Assembly: GCF_003952425.1 (NCBI RefSeq)
Contig: NZ_CP034449.1
Span: 3,472,001-3,536,000, forward strand
Reading direction: 5' to 3'
DNA: 64,000 nucleotides
DNA from: Mesorhizobium sp. M2A.F.Ca.ET.046.03.2.1
Lineage (GTDB): Bacteria > Pseudomonadota > Alphaproteobacteria > Rhizobiales > Rhizobiaceae
Below the pieces are notes generated by a model, which saw only the letters and a list, made by a program, of their open reading frames with translations, was not told the DNA's origin and did not search any database. Position numbers and translations under genes: made by a program. Below, in pieces: positions 1 through 8,641 of this stretch (positions are counted from its first letter, which is position 1; the number at the start of each line of letters is the position of its first letter).

Positions 1-2
1 AC

Positions 3-1110
3 ATGCGGCGCGATCTGCTGGCGGCGTTCGCCGCGAAGCTGTCGCCGAACGATGTCGGGGTGATCGAGGCCACCGGCAGCGCGACGTCCGCTGCAGCTGT
101 GATTGCGCCGCATGTGAAGAAGGTGGGGATCGCCAAGCCGAAACAGGTGTTTATCGTTGCCTATGCCAAGATCAAAACGACGATCGACGCCGACGTTCTT
201 GCGCAGCTCTATGCCAGCGGCTTCTTGCCAGAAGTCTGGATTGCGGACGAGCCGACGCAGGCTCTGCGTCGACAGGTGACACGGCGCAATCAGATTGTCC
301 GACAGAGATCTCGATTGAAGAGCGTCATCCAGTCGATCCTTCATAGCCACCTGATCCGTCCTGCCCGCATGCCGACCTGTGCGGCGCCAAGGGTCGGACC
401 TGGTAATCGAGCAGGTCGTACCGCAGGACGAGCGCCTCGCGATCGATGGGCATCTGCGCGAGTTCGACCGATTGGGCGAAGACCTCCAGGTCATCGAACG
501 CGATCTTGTCCGCTCGGCTCTCGAGGATGAAGGCGTGAAGCGGCTGATGACCATTCCCGGCGTCGACATCACCGTCGCGCTGGCGATGAAGGGCGGCGAT
601 CGGCGACGTGTCGCGCTTCGACGATCCGCAGAAGCTCGTGACCTATCTCGGGTTGAACCCAAGCGTCCAGCAGTCCGGCCAGGTCCGGCCTACCATGGGC
701 GGATCACCAAGCAGGGCCGTGGTCATGCGCGCGGCATGCTCGTCGAGGCGGCCTGGGCGGCCGCTCGTGCTCCCGGACCGTTGCGAGCCTTCTCCCTGCG
801 GCGTGCGAGCCCGGCGCGGACAGCATGTCGCGGCCGTGGCAACCGCACGCAAACTCTCTGTCGTGATCTGTCATCTGTTGAGAAGGGCGAGAGTTACGCG
901 TAGGCTCGACCCTCCCTGCATGCCAAGAAGCTTGCGCGATGTGGAACTCAAGGCCGGGAGCAAGGCTGTGCGCGGCCAAAAGGGAGCGCACGCCTACAAC
1001 ATAAAGAGCCACCGGGAAGAAGAGCGCCGCTGGGTGGAGCAGGCCGAGGGCGCCTATGCACGCCTCGTCGCCGGTTGGAACCCACGAGGTCCGAAGAGGG
1101 TAGGCACGGA
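3..1110 (+). pseudogene. IS110-family transposase, frameshifted
   Basis: The N-terminal RuvC-like part is readable from position 3 (an IEATG stretch, then FIVAYAKIKT), continues in a second frame from about 400 (DLVIEQVVPQDERL, then LMTIPGVD), and then in a third frame from about 608 (FDDPQKLVTYLGLNPS, the C-terminal Tnp_20-type domain with the G-L-N-P signature). The last part, AYNIKSHREEERRW near 990-1020, resembles the usual C-terminus. At least two frameshifts separate these pieces, so no functional transposase is made. The 5' end is cut by the window edge. IS110 elements lack classical inverted repeats and I could not fix the ends. Family assignment is from remembered motifs. Confidence 0.8.
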
Positions 1111-1317
1111 TGCCGCAAACCGGGCGCCCAGCTTGGCATAAGGGCTACGTGGCCTCAGGAAGCGTCGTCGCCAATGCAGACCATGGACGAATTCCCAGCC
1201 GATGCCGAGATGCCGGTCGACCGTGCCTGTCGCCGTCCGGTGATGCGATGCCCCCGAGCGGATGAGTTCGCCCCGGATGCTCCCGGTCACGACGCACGGG
1301 TTCGGGTTCCAAGGCGC

Positions 1318-1695
1318 TCAGTTTTGTTCGCGCCCAATCGGTGTAGGACGCGGCAGAAAATACGAGCGTGACGAAATCGGGAAGAATGATCCTGAAGCGG
1401 CGATTCGGTAGAGCCGGGTCAAACTATCCGACGAAATAAACGAGCACTGGATGGGCGGGAGAGCGTCGCGAACTGGAGGGCAAGAGCTCCCGGACGCAGC
1501 GTTAAGTTTGAATACCTCCGCGGACATGGTCGCGAGCTTATCGCGCAAATAATCGAGCAGCCGAGCGCCGGCCGCACTCATGACCGGCTGGGCTCGGTTA
1601 ATCCTGCATGCCGCGCCCATGAGGTTGCGCTCTGTCGGGAGTGCGTCGAGCACAACGACGAGATGTAGTTCACGATCTTTGAAACGCGTGGTCAA
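1318..1695 (-). pseudogene. nodD: nodD relic (LysR-type, N-terminal half)
   Basis: Minus-strand translation begins with RFKDRELHLVVVLDALPTER and continues GAACRINRAQPVMSAAGARL, clearly the winged-helix N-terminus of NodD (usual form: RFKGLDLNLLVALDALMTER ... ARSINLSQPAMSAA). IQCSFISSD near 1430 is also NodD-like. Key helix residues are substituted, and after about residue 85 the frame shifts and stops resembling NodD. The start codon lies 3 bp from the nod box and is divergent from nodF, the classical nodD / nod box / nod operon arrangement. The flavonoid-binding domain is not recognisable, so a functional NodD must be encoded elsewhere. Confidence 0.7.
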
Positions 1696-1697
1696 CT

Positions 1698-1744
1698 ATC
1701 CAAAGTGTGGATGCCTTTCATCGAAACAAACGATTTCATCAATG
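1698..1744 (+). promoter_or_regulatory. nod box (NodD binding site)
   Basis: The site opens with ATCCAAAGTGTGGATG, has ATCGAAACAA at the expected spacing (bases 24-33 of the box) and a following CGATTTCATCAATG. This closely matches the consensus (ATCCAY-N-YGYGGATG, then ATCGAAACAATCRATTTTACC). It lies between the nodD relic and a nodA relic, about 380 bp upstream of nodF, and faces nodFE. It probably drives nodFE in response to NodD and flavonoids. Confidence 0.88.
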
Positions 1745-1848
1745 TTCTGGAATCCTGCATGGGCAGAAGCACCTGACGCACACCGATGCCCCCACTGCCT
1801 CATGGCGTGGCGAGCGTCTTAAGAAACCGCCCGAAAGGAGATTTTTCA

Positions 1849-2060
1849 TGCGCTCTACCGGGCAGTGGAGTGCTGGGAAAGGGAGTTGCAACTGACCGGG
1901 TCCGACTTCTTCCGAGCCTATGGACAGACTGGGAGACGCGCACGGTGTAGCGGCTCACATCGTCATACTGCACCTACGCCACACACCGGCCGGACCTGAT
2001 CCGGCTTTATGAGCATTGGGCTTTGTCAGTTGCCCAAGCGTGATGGCTTTCGCGACGCGG
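1849..2060 (+). pseudogene. nodA: nodA relic
   Basis: Short NodA-like stretches survive in shifting frames: an ATG with MRS, then VQW, then GAGTTGCAACTGACC (ELQLT), SDFFRAYGQTG, DAHGVAAHIVIL and RPDL. In intact NodA these correspond to the N-terminal CWERELQL, the DFFRKTYGPTGAF segment, the GVAAHI segment and VRPDLEGLG. About 25 residues between the TG and DAHG segments are missing, and frameshifts break the rest. A ribosome-binding site (AAAGGAG) still precedes the ATG. The relic sits between nod box and nodF, so the nodFE leader is an old nodA gene. Confidence 0.6.
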
Positions 2061-2121
2061 CGCGCCTCAGGAACTGAGCCGCGTCCAGGTCGAAACGCGG
2101 GAAAGAAAGACAGGAAACAGA

Positions 2122-2403
2122 ATGGCCGATCAATTCGCAACGGACGTCATTGCCCTGATCAAGAAACGCGCCGAGTCGGAGAGCGGTGAGGGAATGCCTA
2201 CGTCATTCGTCGGCGAGATAACAATCGCCACGGAACTGGACGCGCTCGGGTTTGATTCGCTGGGTTTGGCGGACGTCCTCTGGGATGTGGAGCAGGCCTA
2301 CGGCATCAAGATCGACATGAACACGGCCGATGCCTGGTCCAATCTCAAGAATGTCGGCGACGTCGTGGAAGCCGTCCGCGGCTTGCTTGCGAAGGAGGCT
2401 TGA
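2122..2403 (+). CDS. nodF: NodF, specialised acyl carrier protein
   Basis: A 93-residue acyl carrier protein that carries the growing polyunsaturated fatty acid destined for the Nod factor. The phosphopantetheine attachment site is the DSLGLADV motif (Ser46), with the Asp-Ser-Leu core and the usual four-helix ACP length. NodF is known to work with NodE in making conjugated trans-polyunsaturated acyl chains in symbionts of galegoid legumes. The stop codon is directly followed by the nodE ATG (TGAATG), so the two are translationally coupled. AAGAAAGACAGG upstream offers a weak ribosome-binding site. It is the first intact gene behind the nod box at 1698. Confidence 0.93.
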   Translation: MADQFATDVIALIKKRAESESGEGMPTSFVGEITIATELDALGFDSLGLADVLWDVEQAYGIKIDMNTADAWSNLKNVGDVVEAVRGLLAKEA

Positions 2404-3612
2404 ATGGACAGGCGCGTCGTTATCACCGGAGTGGGCGGCCTGTGCGGACTGGGCACCGACGCCGCCTCTATGTGGAAAGAGATGCGCGAAGGCCGCTCCG
2501 CCATCGGCCCGATCGCCAATTCCGAGCTTCATGACCTGGAGGGCATGACCGGCGCTGAGATCAAGGCGCTGCCCCAGCACGACATCAATCGCAAGCAGTT
2601 CGTCTCCATGGCCCGCTTCAGCTTGCTCGCCGTGCTTGCAGCGCGCGAAGCCATGCGGCAGGCCGGACTTTCCTGCGACGAGGGGAATGCCCATCGCTTC
2701 GGCGCGACAGTGGGCGTCGGCGGCTTGGGCTGGGATGTGATGGAGGAAACTTACCGGGCCCTCCTTTTGGACGGCGCGAGGCGAGTTGGCATCCTCGCTG
2801 TACCCAAAACGATGCCAAGCGCCGCCGCCGGCCAGGTGAGCTTGAGCCTCGGCTTGCGCGGGCCGGTCTTCGGGGTGACCTCCGCATGTGCCTCGGCCAA
2901 CCATGCGATCGCCTCGGCGGTGGACCAGATCAAGCTGGGCCGGGCCGACGTAATGGTTTCCGGAGGCAGCGACGCACCCTTCGCATGGGGCGTGCTGAAA
3001 GCATGGGAAGCAATGCGCGTGCTTTCACCCGATACCTGCCGGCCCTTCTCCGCCGATAGGAAGGGCCTGGTGCTGGGCGAGGGTGCGGGCATGGCCGTGC
3101 TGGAAAGCTACGAGCATGCCACGAGGCGTGGTGCCACAATTCTTGCCGAGATCGCCGGCGTCGGCCTTTCCGCCGATGCCTTCCACATTGCCGCGCCATC
3201 TGTCGAGGGGCCAGCGTCGGCGATGCGCGCCTGCCTTGCCGATGCCGGGCTGAATGCCGAGGACGTCGACTACCTCAACGCGCACGGCACCGGTACCAAA
3301 AGCAATGATCAGACTGAAACGGCGGCGATCAAGCGTGTGTTTGGAAACCACGCTTATTCGATGTCCATCTCTTCCACCAAGTCCACGCACGCGCATTGCC
3401 TCGGCGCAGCGAGCGCGCTTGAAATGATCGCCTGCGTGATGGCAATCCAAGAGGACGTCGTGCCGCCGACCGCCAACTATCGCGAGCCAGATCCCGCTTG
3501 CGACCTCGACATCACACCCAATGTGCCGCGCGAGCGCAAGGTGCGCGTCGCCATGAGCAACGCCTTCGCCATGGGCGGTACGAACGCAGTTCTGGCATTC
3601 AGGCAGGTGTAG
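2404..3612 (+). CDS. nodE: NodE, beta-ketoacyl synthase
   Basis: A 402-residue KAS II-type condensing enzyme. The active-site cysteine is in [11 protein letters not shown] (Cys162), and the two catalytic histidines are in [12 protein letters not shown] (about residue 295) and [10 protein letters not shown] (about 335), giving a complete Cys-His-His triad. The length matches NodE. With NodF it elongates the host-specificity acyl chain of the lipo-chitooligosaccharide. In other rhizobia NodE is a determinant of host range. A hydrophobic central segment known in NodE is present around residues 60-85. It follows nodF with no gap, and no nodG or nodH follows. Confidence 0.93.
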   Translation: MDRRVVITGVGGLCGLGTDAASMWKEMREGRSAIGPIANSELHDLEGMTGAEIKALPQHDINRKQFVSMARFSLLAVLAAREAMRQAGLSCDEGNAHRFGATVGVGGLGWDVMEETYRALLLDGARRVGILAVPKTMPSAAAGQVSLSLGLRGPVFGVTSACASANHAIASAVDQIKLGRADVMVSGGSDAPFAWGVLKAWEAMRVLSPDTCRPFSADRKGLVLGEGAGMAVLESYEHATRRGATILAEIAGVGLSADAFHIAAPSVEGPASAMRACLADAGLNAEDVDYLNAHGTGTKSNDQTETAAIKRVFGNHAYSMSISSTKSTHAHCLGAASALEMIACVMAIQEDVVPPTANYREPDPACDLDITPNVPRERKVRVAMSNAFAMGGTNAVLAFRQV

Positions 3613-4005
3613 AAGCCATGCAAGACGCCTCATTTGAGGTCACCTGTCGTATCTAGCTGCTTGAGGGGCGGGGCATTGTGATACAGGGAGAGCTGTGGGG
3701 TCCCTCCTTCTCGGCCTCGACGATGTGGAAGGAGCCTGTGCGGCGAAACGGGCTAGACGCCCCCAGGCCCAGAACTTGGGCGAAACCAACTCCCACCAAA
3801 GGACAGCCGGTTTAGTAGCCGAACAATGAAACCTCGCTCGACGAGCCGCCGTCTCTACTGTCTCCGGCCTCACGCGGTTGAAGCGAACAGCGCAGCAGCT
3901 ACTGTTCCGCACAACTCGGATGGCAATTGGGACAAGTCCGCACATGTCGTCACGTACGCTGAACGCCGCAGGTACAGCCAAACTGGGGCGGGGCGTTTCT
4001 GCCGT
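3613..4005. other. Intergenic region nodE-nifA, upstream part
   Basis: About 400 bases with no recognisable gene. Short reading frames on both strands show no family motif that I know. G/C-rich fragments with stops in all frames suggest decayed DNA. The part near nifA holds two palindromes described separately. Confidence 0.4.
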
Positions 4006-4025
4006 TTTGATAGAATTCTATCAAA
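4006..4025. promoter_or_regulatory. 20-bp perfect palindrome upstream of nifA
   Basis: TTTGATAGAA followed directly by TTCTATCAAA, a perfect dyad without spacer, about 335 bp before the nifA start and 11 bp from a second dyad. Perfect dyads of this size are typical of dimeric repressor or activator operators. In M. loti R7A the symbiotic nifA2 is reported to depend on the LacI-family regulator FixV, so an operator for that type of protein is a plausible reading. I do not remember its consensus and cannot confirm a match. Confidence 0.5.
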
Positions 4026-4036
4026 CTGACAATTTT

Positions 4037-4054
4037 CCTTGCATAAATGCAAGG
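4037..4054. promoter_or_regulatory. Second inverted repeat upstream of nifA
   Basis: CCTTGCAT and ATGCAAGG separated by AA, a perfect 8-bp inverted repeat. It follows the palindrome at 4006 by 11 bp. It could be a second operator half or a short RNA hairpin in the nifA leader. No T-run follows, so a terminator is unlikely. Confidence 0.4.
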
Positions 4055-4359
4055 AGAGCTCGGTTGACTCCCCTCCTTTCTTGTCAAGGATGAGTTTGCA
4101 GGCTGCGGTGCGGCAGAAGCCGGACAGAACAGCGACCGGTCGAGTAAAGGCCTGCGCAAACCGCATATTGCGAGCGCCCGCGCGGAGGAAGACGCTCGTC
4201 CTGGTGAAAGGCAACGATGCTCAGGCGCCATTGCCATTTGCCGAGGGCGTCCGCGCGCCGAAAATTTCGAAGCAACAAAGGTGAGATCGAGAATGATGAT
4301 GACGAAATACAACACAGCTCACCGTCCAGTGCAGTTCTACCGGCGGGTGGCGGAGTGGG

Positions 4360-5418
4360 ATGGGCTGCCAAATGGAACGTAAAAAGATCAGCAAGGAGAT
4401 GCTTGGCGATAGTCAGGCGCTGCGCAAGCTGCGTGAGCACCTTGTCAAGGTGGCCAAGGCGAAGACTACGGTCCTGTTGCGAGGTGAATCCGGAACCGGT
4501 AAGGAGCTGGTTGCCAAAGCCATTCACGAGCTCTCGCCTCGCGCCAAGCAGCCCTTCATCAAGGTCAATTGCGCGGCGCTCACCGAGACGCTTCTGGAAT
4601 CTGACTTGTTCGGTCATGAGAAGGGTGCCTTCACCGACGCGAGCAGTTTGCGCAAGGGGCGCTTTGAGGCTGCCGACAAAGGCACATTGTTTCTGGACGA
4701 GATTGGCGAAATATCAGGTTCGTTCCAGGCTAAGCTGCTGCGTGTCCTGCAGGAGCAGGAGTTTGAGCGCGTCGGCAGCAACCACACCATTAAAGTTGAT
4801 GTTCGCGTGATTGCCGCAACGAACAGGGACTTGGAAACGGCAGTTCAACGCAAGGAGTTCCGGCAAGACCTCTATTATCGCATCAACGTCGTCACTTTAC
4901 GCGTGCCGGCATTGCGCGAAAGGCGAGGTGATATTCCGCTCTTGGCCGCTCAGTTTCTCAAGAATTTCAATACTGAGAATGATCACACGCTGACCTTCGC
5001 TCCCGAAGCGATTGAGGTGCTAATGAACTGCGAATTTCCAGGCAACATCCGAGAGCTCGAAAACTGCGTTCAACGGACGGCAGTTCTGGCGACGGGTCCA
5101 TCAATCCTCAGAACTGACTTTGCCTGTTACGCGGATCAGTGCTTGGCCGCGGCGCTGTGGAAGAACGGACCGCCGACGTCAGAGAAGTCGACTACGATCC
5201 AGCCTTCCGCCGCCTGTGCCGCCCCGCCCGTCGGCGACGGGCAAGCGCCGATAGGCCCTGCCACGAGTCGTGGTAGGGTGCCCGATGCCGATACGGTCAT
5301 TGCTGCCATGGAAAAGTGTGGCTGGGTGCAGGCAAAGGCGGCGCGCCTGCTCGGTTTGACCCCGCGCCAGATCGGCTACGTGCTGAGAAAACGCGGTATC
5401 GAGATCAAGCGTCTCTGA
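4360..5418 (+). CDS. nifA: NifA, sigma-54 activator without GAF domain
   Basis: A 352-residue enhancer-binding protein that starts almost at the AAA+ domain. Seen in order: Walker A GESGTGKE (about 45-52), the sigma-54 contact loop as GAFTDA (the textbook motif is GAFTGA), Walker B TLFLDEIGE, sensor II FPGNIRELENC, a linker with two cysteines (ACYADQC) fitting the oxygen-sensitive Cys pattern of rhizobial NifA, then a C-terminal Fis-type helix-turn-helix (MEKCGWVQAKAARLLGLTPRQIGYVLRKRGIEIKRL region). The N-terminal GAF sensor of about 180 residues is absent, as in R. leguminosarum bv. trifolii NifA and as I recall for M. loti NifA2. It would act on the TGT-N10-ACA sites seen across this window. 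The ATG at 4372 is an alternative start. Confidence 0.93.
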   Translation: MGCQMERKKISKEMLGDSQALRKLREHLVKVAKAKTTVLLRGESGTGKELVAKAIHELSPRAKQPFIKVNCAALTETLLESDLFGHEKGAFTDASSLRKGRFEAADKGTLFLDEIGEISGSFQAKLLRVLQEQEFERVGSNHTIKVDVRVIAATNRDLETAVQRKEFRQDLYYRINVVTLRVPALRERRGDIPLLAAQFLKNFNTENDHTLTFAPEAIEVLMNCEFPGNIRELENCVQRTAVLATGPSILRTDFACYADQCLAAALWKNGPPTSEKSTTIQPSAACAAPPVGDGQAPIGPATSRGRVPDADTVIAAMEKCGWVQAKAARLLGLTPRQIGYVLRKRGIEIKRL

Positions 5419-5590
5419 AACAACCCGCCGAGCAAGAGCTGGAGCAGGTCAAGCATTGGTGCTCTGGCGAGCCCATCGGCCAGGCTTACGAAGTGGGTGT
5501 GAACAGCGCTGCCAAGATTCCGGCCGTGTGCTTTCTACCACGTAGTCATACTGGGGCTCTGCGACTGACAAACTAAAAAGGAGTAATCCT

Positions 5591-5740
5591 ATGGCTAGTA
5601 ACTTCGCTCTACACCGCAAGGCAAATCAATTCGACGTGCCTGGATCCAGAAATAATCGATGTATTATTGGTGACACGCCAGCATGCGTAGAGGCGACGCG
5701 CAGATCTCCGCTGGCGGGACCTGGTCGATACATTAGCTGA
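5591..5740 (+). CDS. Small hypothetical protein
   Basis: A 49-codon frame starting MASNFALHRKANQFD and ending GPGRYIS. It has a very good ribosome-binding site (AAAAAGGAG, 6 bases before the ATG), the best argument for translation. I do not recognise the protein. It may be a broken start of a larger gene. The rest of the 5419-6000 gap holds no gene I can name. Confidence 0.3.
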   Translation: MASNFALHRKANQFDVPGSRNNRCIIGDTPACVEATRRSPLAGPGRYIS

Positions 5741-6000
5741 TGGCTTACCGCTCGATATCACGCAATCTGAGATGGGCATGAAAGTGAGTTCGACCGCTGG
5801 ACAGTTGCCGACCTCGTCAGGTATTGGCCCCTGCGACCGGTTGATCTGCGATATCCAAATTCGCGGAAGTTGGTCGAGACGAAACTGTCGCCCCGGCTCG
5901 TGACCGACCGCGCGCCCGGCAAGACCGAGTTACAAAGTTGCCGAGGCAGTTTGATGTGCGTTCCTGCATCACTGTACGGGACACGACCTGACGGGAGACT
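5741..6000. other. Intergenic region before nodL
   Basis: No gene recognised. A weak nod-box-like string begins near 5853 (ATCCA, then CGCGGA, then CGAAAC) but its spacing is wrong by one and then three bases, so it is at best a decayed nod box for nodL. The nodL ribosome-binding site is GACGGGAG just before 6001. Confidence 0.4.
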
Positions 6001-6567
6001 ATGATGCGTAGCCAAAAAGAAAAGATGCTCGCAGGCGAGTTTTACAATGCGGCGGATCCGGAGATCCAAGCTGACCTGTTGGCCACCGGGGCTTGGCTCA
6101 AGCGGTACAATGATACGCTGGGGCAGACCACGGGGCATTGGCATGAGCTTTTGTCCGAGCGGCTGGGAGAGGTTGGGCGCGGAACGGTCATCCGTCCGCC
6201 CTTTTTTTGCGACTACGGATTCAATATCCGCATTGGAGCCAATGCCTACATCAACTTCAACTGCGTTATTCTTGACGTGGTAGAGGTCAAAATCGGGCAA
6301 GGAACGGCAATTGGGCCTGCTGTGCAGATTTATACCGCCGATCATCCACATGATGCCGAGCAGCGGCAGGCCGGCCTGCAGGTCGGGCGTCCTGTTCACA
6401 TTGGCAGCCGTGTCTGGATCGGCGGTGGAGCAATCATTCTGCCTGGCGTCACGATTGGTGATAATGCAGTGGTAGGCGCTGGCTGCGTGGTCACACGAGA
6501 TGTTCCCGCCGGGGCAAAGGTAGTGGGAATTCCTGCTCGCGTGGCCGACCCACATAAACAGGCATAA
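6001..6567 (+). CDS. nodL: NodL, Nod-factor 6-O-acetyltransferase
   Basis: A 188-residue hexapeptide-repeat acetyltransferase of the NodL/LacA/Maa family. It has the N-terminal Mac domain (EKMLAGEFYNAADPEI), the catalytic His in YTADHPHDAEQR, and left-handed beta-helix repeats (VWIGGGAIILPGVTIGDNAVVGAGCVVTRDVPAG region). It transfers acetyl from acetyl-CoA to O-6 of the non-reducing glucosamine of the Nod-factor backbone. Two adjacent ATGs exist (6001 and 6004). Its presence with nodFE matches R. leguminosarum and S. meliloti type Nod factors. A general maltose/galactoside acetyltransferase is the only alternative, less likely in this context. Confidence 0.88.
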   Translation: MMRSQKEKMLAGEFYNAADPEIQADLLATGAWLKRYNDTLGQTTGHWHELLSERLGEVGRGTVIRPPFFCDYGFNIRIGANAYINFNCVILDVVEVKIGQGTAIGPAVQIYTADHPHDAEQRQAGLQVGRPVHIGSRVWIGGGAIILPGVTIGDNAVVGAGCVVTRDVPAGAKVVGIPARVADPHKQA

Positions 6568-6874
6568 TCAACCTCGTTGACCCTGGAGGTGCATGCGAAC
6601 TGTCGAAACTGTGCCGAATTTTTGTCGAAGCCATTGAGCGCTGCATATGTTGTCGCGACTCGGGCGCTTCAGTTCTTTTGCCACGGGGGTCACAAGATCA
6701 TGTGCGTAATGCCGCCGCAACGTGCTCACGTCCCGCAGCAGCGGACCCTTTCACATCGCCCAACGAATTCAGAGCCTACGTTGTGCTGCCACTAGCATTA
6801 CTACTCACGAATGTATTCCCAACTGAGTTTTCGCCCTTGGAGGCAAGCAGCGACTCACCAGCAATCGCCGGCCA
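6568..6874. other. Gap between nodL and SIR2-like gene
   Basis: Two convergent genes end here. I see no gene, and no clear hairpin with T-run. Short plus-strand frames lack motifs. Confidence 0.4.
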
Positions 6875-7768
6875 TTAATCCTGGCTAGCATCGACCCCGA
6901 CGAGGCGAGCCGCGGCGTTGCGGATCGGCATGTCGATGACCGTGATTGCGCCTTCGGCAAGGAAACGACGTTCGTTTCTGGTCAGCGTAGCCGAATCGAT
7001 CACCGCAAAATGTGGGCCAGTGGGGCGCTTCATCAGCTGTCTGGCATATGTGCGCAGCATCTGATCGTTGAAGCGGCAGCCCACGAAGAAAAAACCCCGG
7101 TTGACGCGCCGTTGCTTCACCGCGTCCGGGATCGGCGTCTGGATATCAATTTCGGTTAGGACTTCGACGTAATCGGAATCAGCCACGAGGAAGTTTGCCG
7201 CCGGCCTGACGCTGCCGTGCGGCGCATAGAGCACCGTCCTAGCCACTTGTTCGGCCTCGAGTTCTGTTCCTGACAAATCGTAAGTTCTCGTCCAGATGTT
7301 ACCGATTCCGGTCGCGCGCGTCGTTCCTTGTATCTCGACAACGTCTGTTTGGCCGGCCTCTGCAAGGGCTGCTCGCATGGCGCCATCGTACCAGCTGTCG
7401 ATGATGACAGACAGTTGAAGGGTTGCGAGCCAGGCGTGAAGAACGGTCGGCTCGGCGGGGGCTGCGAATATCTCCGCCATCCACGCTTGGAGAGTCCGAC
7501 GATGTCGGCGCTGCTCGATAAACTGCGCGACCGACCACATATTGGTGCGAATCCTGGAAGGGGCAGGCGCCCGCTTGTTGAGGGCCGCGGCGACATCTTC
7601 AGGGGTGCAAGGTACAGGTGATTCCGGTGGGTTAAGCTGCAGAAGACCAGGACCGAGATAGGGGATCACTCGATCGGCCTTGAGAGCGCCGTTCAGCAGG
7701 TCAATCAGTTTTTTGGCAAAACTGCCCCGGACGACGACGAGATGGTCCCAGCTCAGCATCGTGTTCAT
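6875..7768 (-). CDS. SIR2-like protein, last gene of nifB operon
   Basis: A 297-residue protein. VIPYLGPGLLQL (about 33-44) resembles the GAG nucleotide-binding loop of SIR2 proteins, SVIIDSWYDGAMRAAL (about 125-140) resembles the T-N-x-D segment, and LYAPHGSV resembles the K-L-H-G-S motif, so a SIR2_2-type fold is likely. The canonical GAG is GPG and the TN(W/Y)D Asn is replaced by Ser, so catalysis is uncertain. It lies 34 bp downstream of nifT in the same direction. SIR2-like genes recur next to nif clusters in rhizobia as I recall, but no role in fixation is established that I know of. NAD-dependent deacylation or NADase activity are possibilities only. Confidence 0.65.
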   Translation of the reverse strand: MNTMLSWDHLVVVRGSFAKKLIDLLNGALKADRVIPYLGPGLLQLNPPESPVPCTPEDVAAALNKRAPAPSRIRTNMWSVAQFIEQRRHRRTLQAWMAEIFAAPAEPTVLHAWLATLQLSVIIDSWYDGAMRAALAEAGQTDVVEIQGTTRATGIGNIWTRTYDLSGTELEAEQVARTVLYAPHGSVRPAANFLVADSDYVEVLTEIDIQTPIPDAVKQRRVNRGFFFVGCRFNDQMLRTYARQLMKRPTGPHFAVIDSATLTRNERRFLAEGAITVIDMPIRNAAARLVGVDASQD

Positions 7769-7802
7769 ACGCGTTTCCTCTCCGCCACTGAACCCACCGG
7801 CA

Positions 7803-8015
7803 TCAGGCCCCGTCGGAAATCTTCATCGCCTCGACGGTGATCGGCAAACGCGTGTCGCGCGGAAGGTCGGGCAGCATGAGCCGCCAACCGTTCCTGAGCG
7901 TCACGGTCCCGCCCCATAAGTCAGCGTTCTCAATCTCGGTGATCGGCTCTTCGAGATCCTTCTTGGGGACATAAGCCGACAAGCCAGTAGCGGTCCTGCG
8001 AATCATTACTTTCAT
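7803..8015 (-). CDS. nifT: NifT/FixU
   Basis: A 70-residue protein beginning MKVMIRRTATGLSAYVPKKD and containing the conserved LWGGTVTLRNGWRLMLPDLP core of the NifT/FixU family. It is nearly always found in nif operons beside nifK or nifB/nifZ; its biochemical role is unclear and mutants often have mild phenotypes. The ATG overlaps the nifZ stop by 4 bases (ATGA), so translation is coupled. Confidence 0.93.
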   Translation of the reverse strand: MKVMIRRTATGLSAYVPKKDLEEPITEIENADLWGGTVTLRNGWRLMLPDLPRDTRLPITVEAMKISDGA

Positions 8016-8341
8016 CCGGCTGTTCCCCCGTTGGAAATGCCTTCAGCTCCGCAGGGAACCTCGACTTTGTCGAGGCTAATGAGTTCGCGCGCTCGCATGC
8101 CGACGACCGTGCCACGATCGATCCATTCGACCGCATAGATGAAGAATTGCTGGAGAAAGGTTCCAATGTCGCGCACGTAGCCTTCGTCGCCCTTCCGCAC
8201 GAGGTTTTCGCCGATCTCCTTGCCGGGATAGGTGCCGTCGTTTTTTATGTGGCGTATCGCACGGACCCGCTCACCCTGCATGAACCGTGGCGGTCTGCCG
8301 ATTTCGACCTCCTGTTCGCGTCTGGACCACATGCTGTCCAT
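8012..8341 (-). CDS. nifZ: NifZ
   Basis: A 109-residue NifZ protein: RFMQGERVRAIRHIKNDGTYPGKEIGENLVRKGDEGYVRDIG is the family core. NifZ acts in maturation of the second P-cluster of the MoFe protein. It follows fdxN by about 75 bp, in the nifB transcript. The start may be the ATG at 8332 (fourth codon). Confidence 0.93.
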   Translation of the reverse strand: MDSMWSRREQEVEIGRPPRFMQGERVRAIRHIKNDGTYPGKEIGENLVRKGDEGYVRDIGTFLQQFFIYAVEWIDRGTVVGMRARELISLDKVEVPCGAEGISNGGTAG

Positions 8342-8417
8342 TCCTTTCTCGAGGCTTTTGTTGTGGTCGCGGGTTGCAGGCGTCGTCGTGCGGCGAACCC
8401 GACCGTTTCGGTAGGAA

Positions 8418-8612
8418 TCAAGCGGGAACGCAGGTTTTCGGTACCGGACAGACCGACACGCATTGCTGCGTATCGAAGGCCTCCTTGCATTCGGTGCACT
8501 TGTTTGGATCGATCACATAGGCGTCGCCCTTGAACTTGATCGCTTCCGAAGGACATTCGAACTCGCAGGCCCCGCATTGGGTACATTGGGATGCGATGAT
8601 CTTTAAAGCCAT
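8418..8612 (-). CDS. fdxN: FdxN, 2[4Fe-4S] ferredoxin
   Basis: A 64-residue bacterial-type ferredoxin with two cluster motifs, [12 protein letters not shown] and C-x2-C-x8-C-x3-CP ([18 protein letters not shown]), the longer second loop being typical of FdxN. FdxN is an electron donor in nitrogen fixation and also supports NifB in cofactor synthesis. It lies 29 bp downstream of nifB in the same direction, preceded by a good ribosome-binding site (CCAGGAG). Confidence 0.93.
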   Translation of the reverse strand: MALKIIASQCTQCGACEFECPSEAIKFKGDAYVIDPNKCTECKEAFDTQQCVSVCPVPKTCVPA

Positions 8613-8641
8613 TCTAACTCCTGGTTATCGGACGAGACGGC

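Noticed and set aside
5853..5899. Nod-box-like sequence before nodL
   Set aside because: ATCCA, CGCGGA and CGAAAC are present but the spacing is off by one and then three bases and the 3' third does not match; at best a relic.
5758..6555. 265-codon minus-strand frame over nodL
   Set aside because: Mirrors the nodL hexapeptide repeats; no motif of its own.
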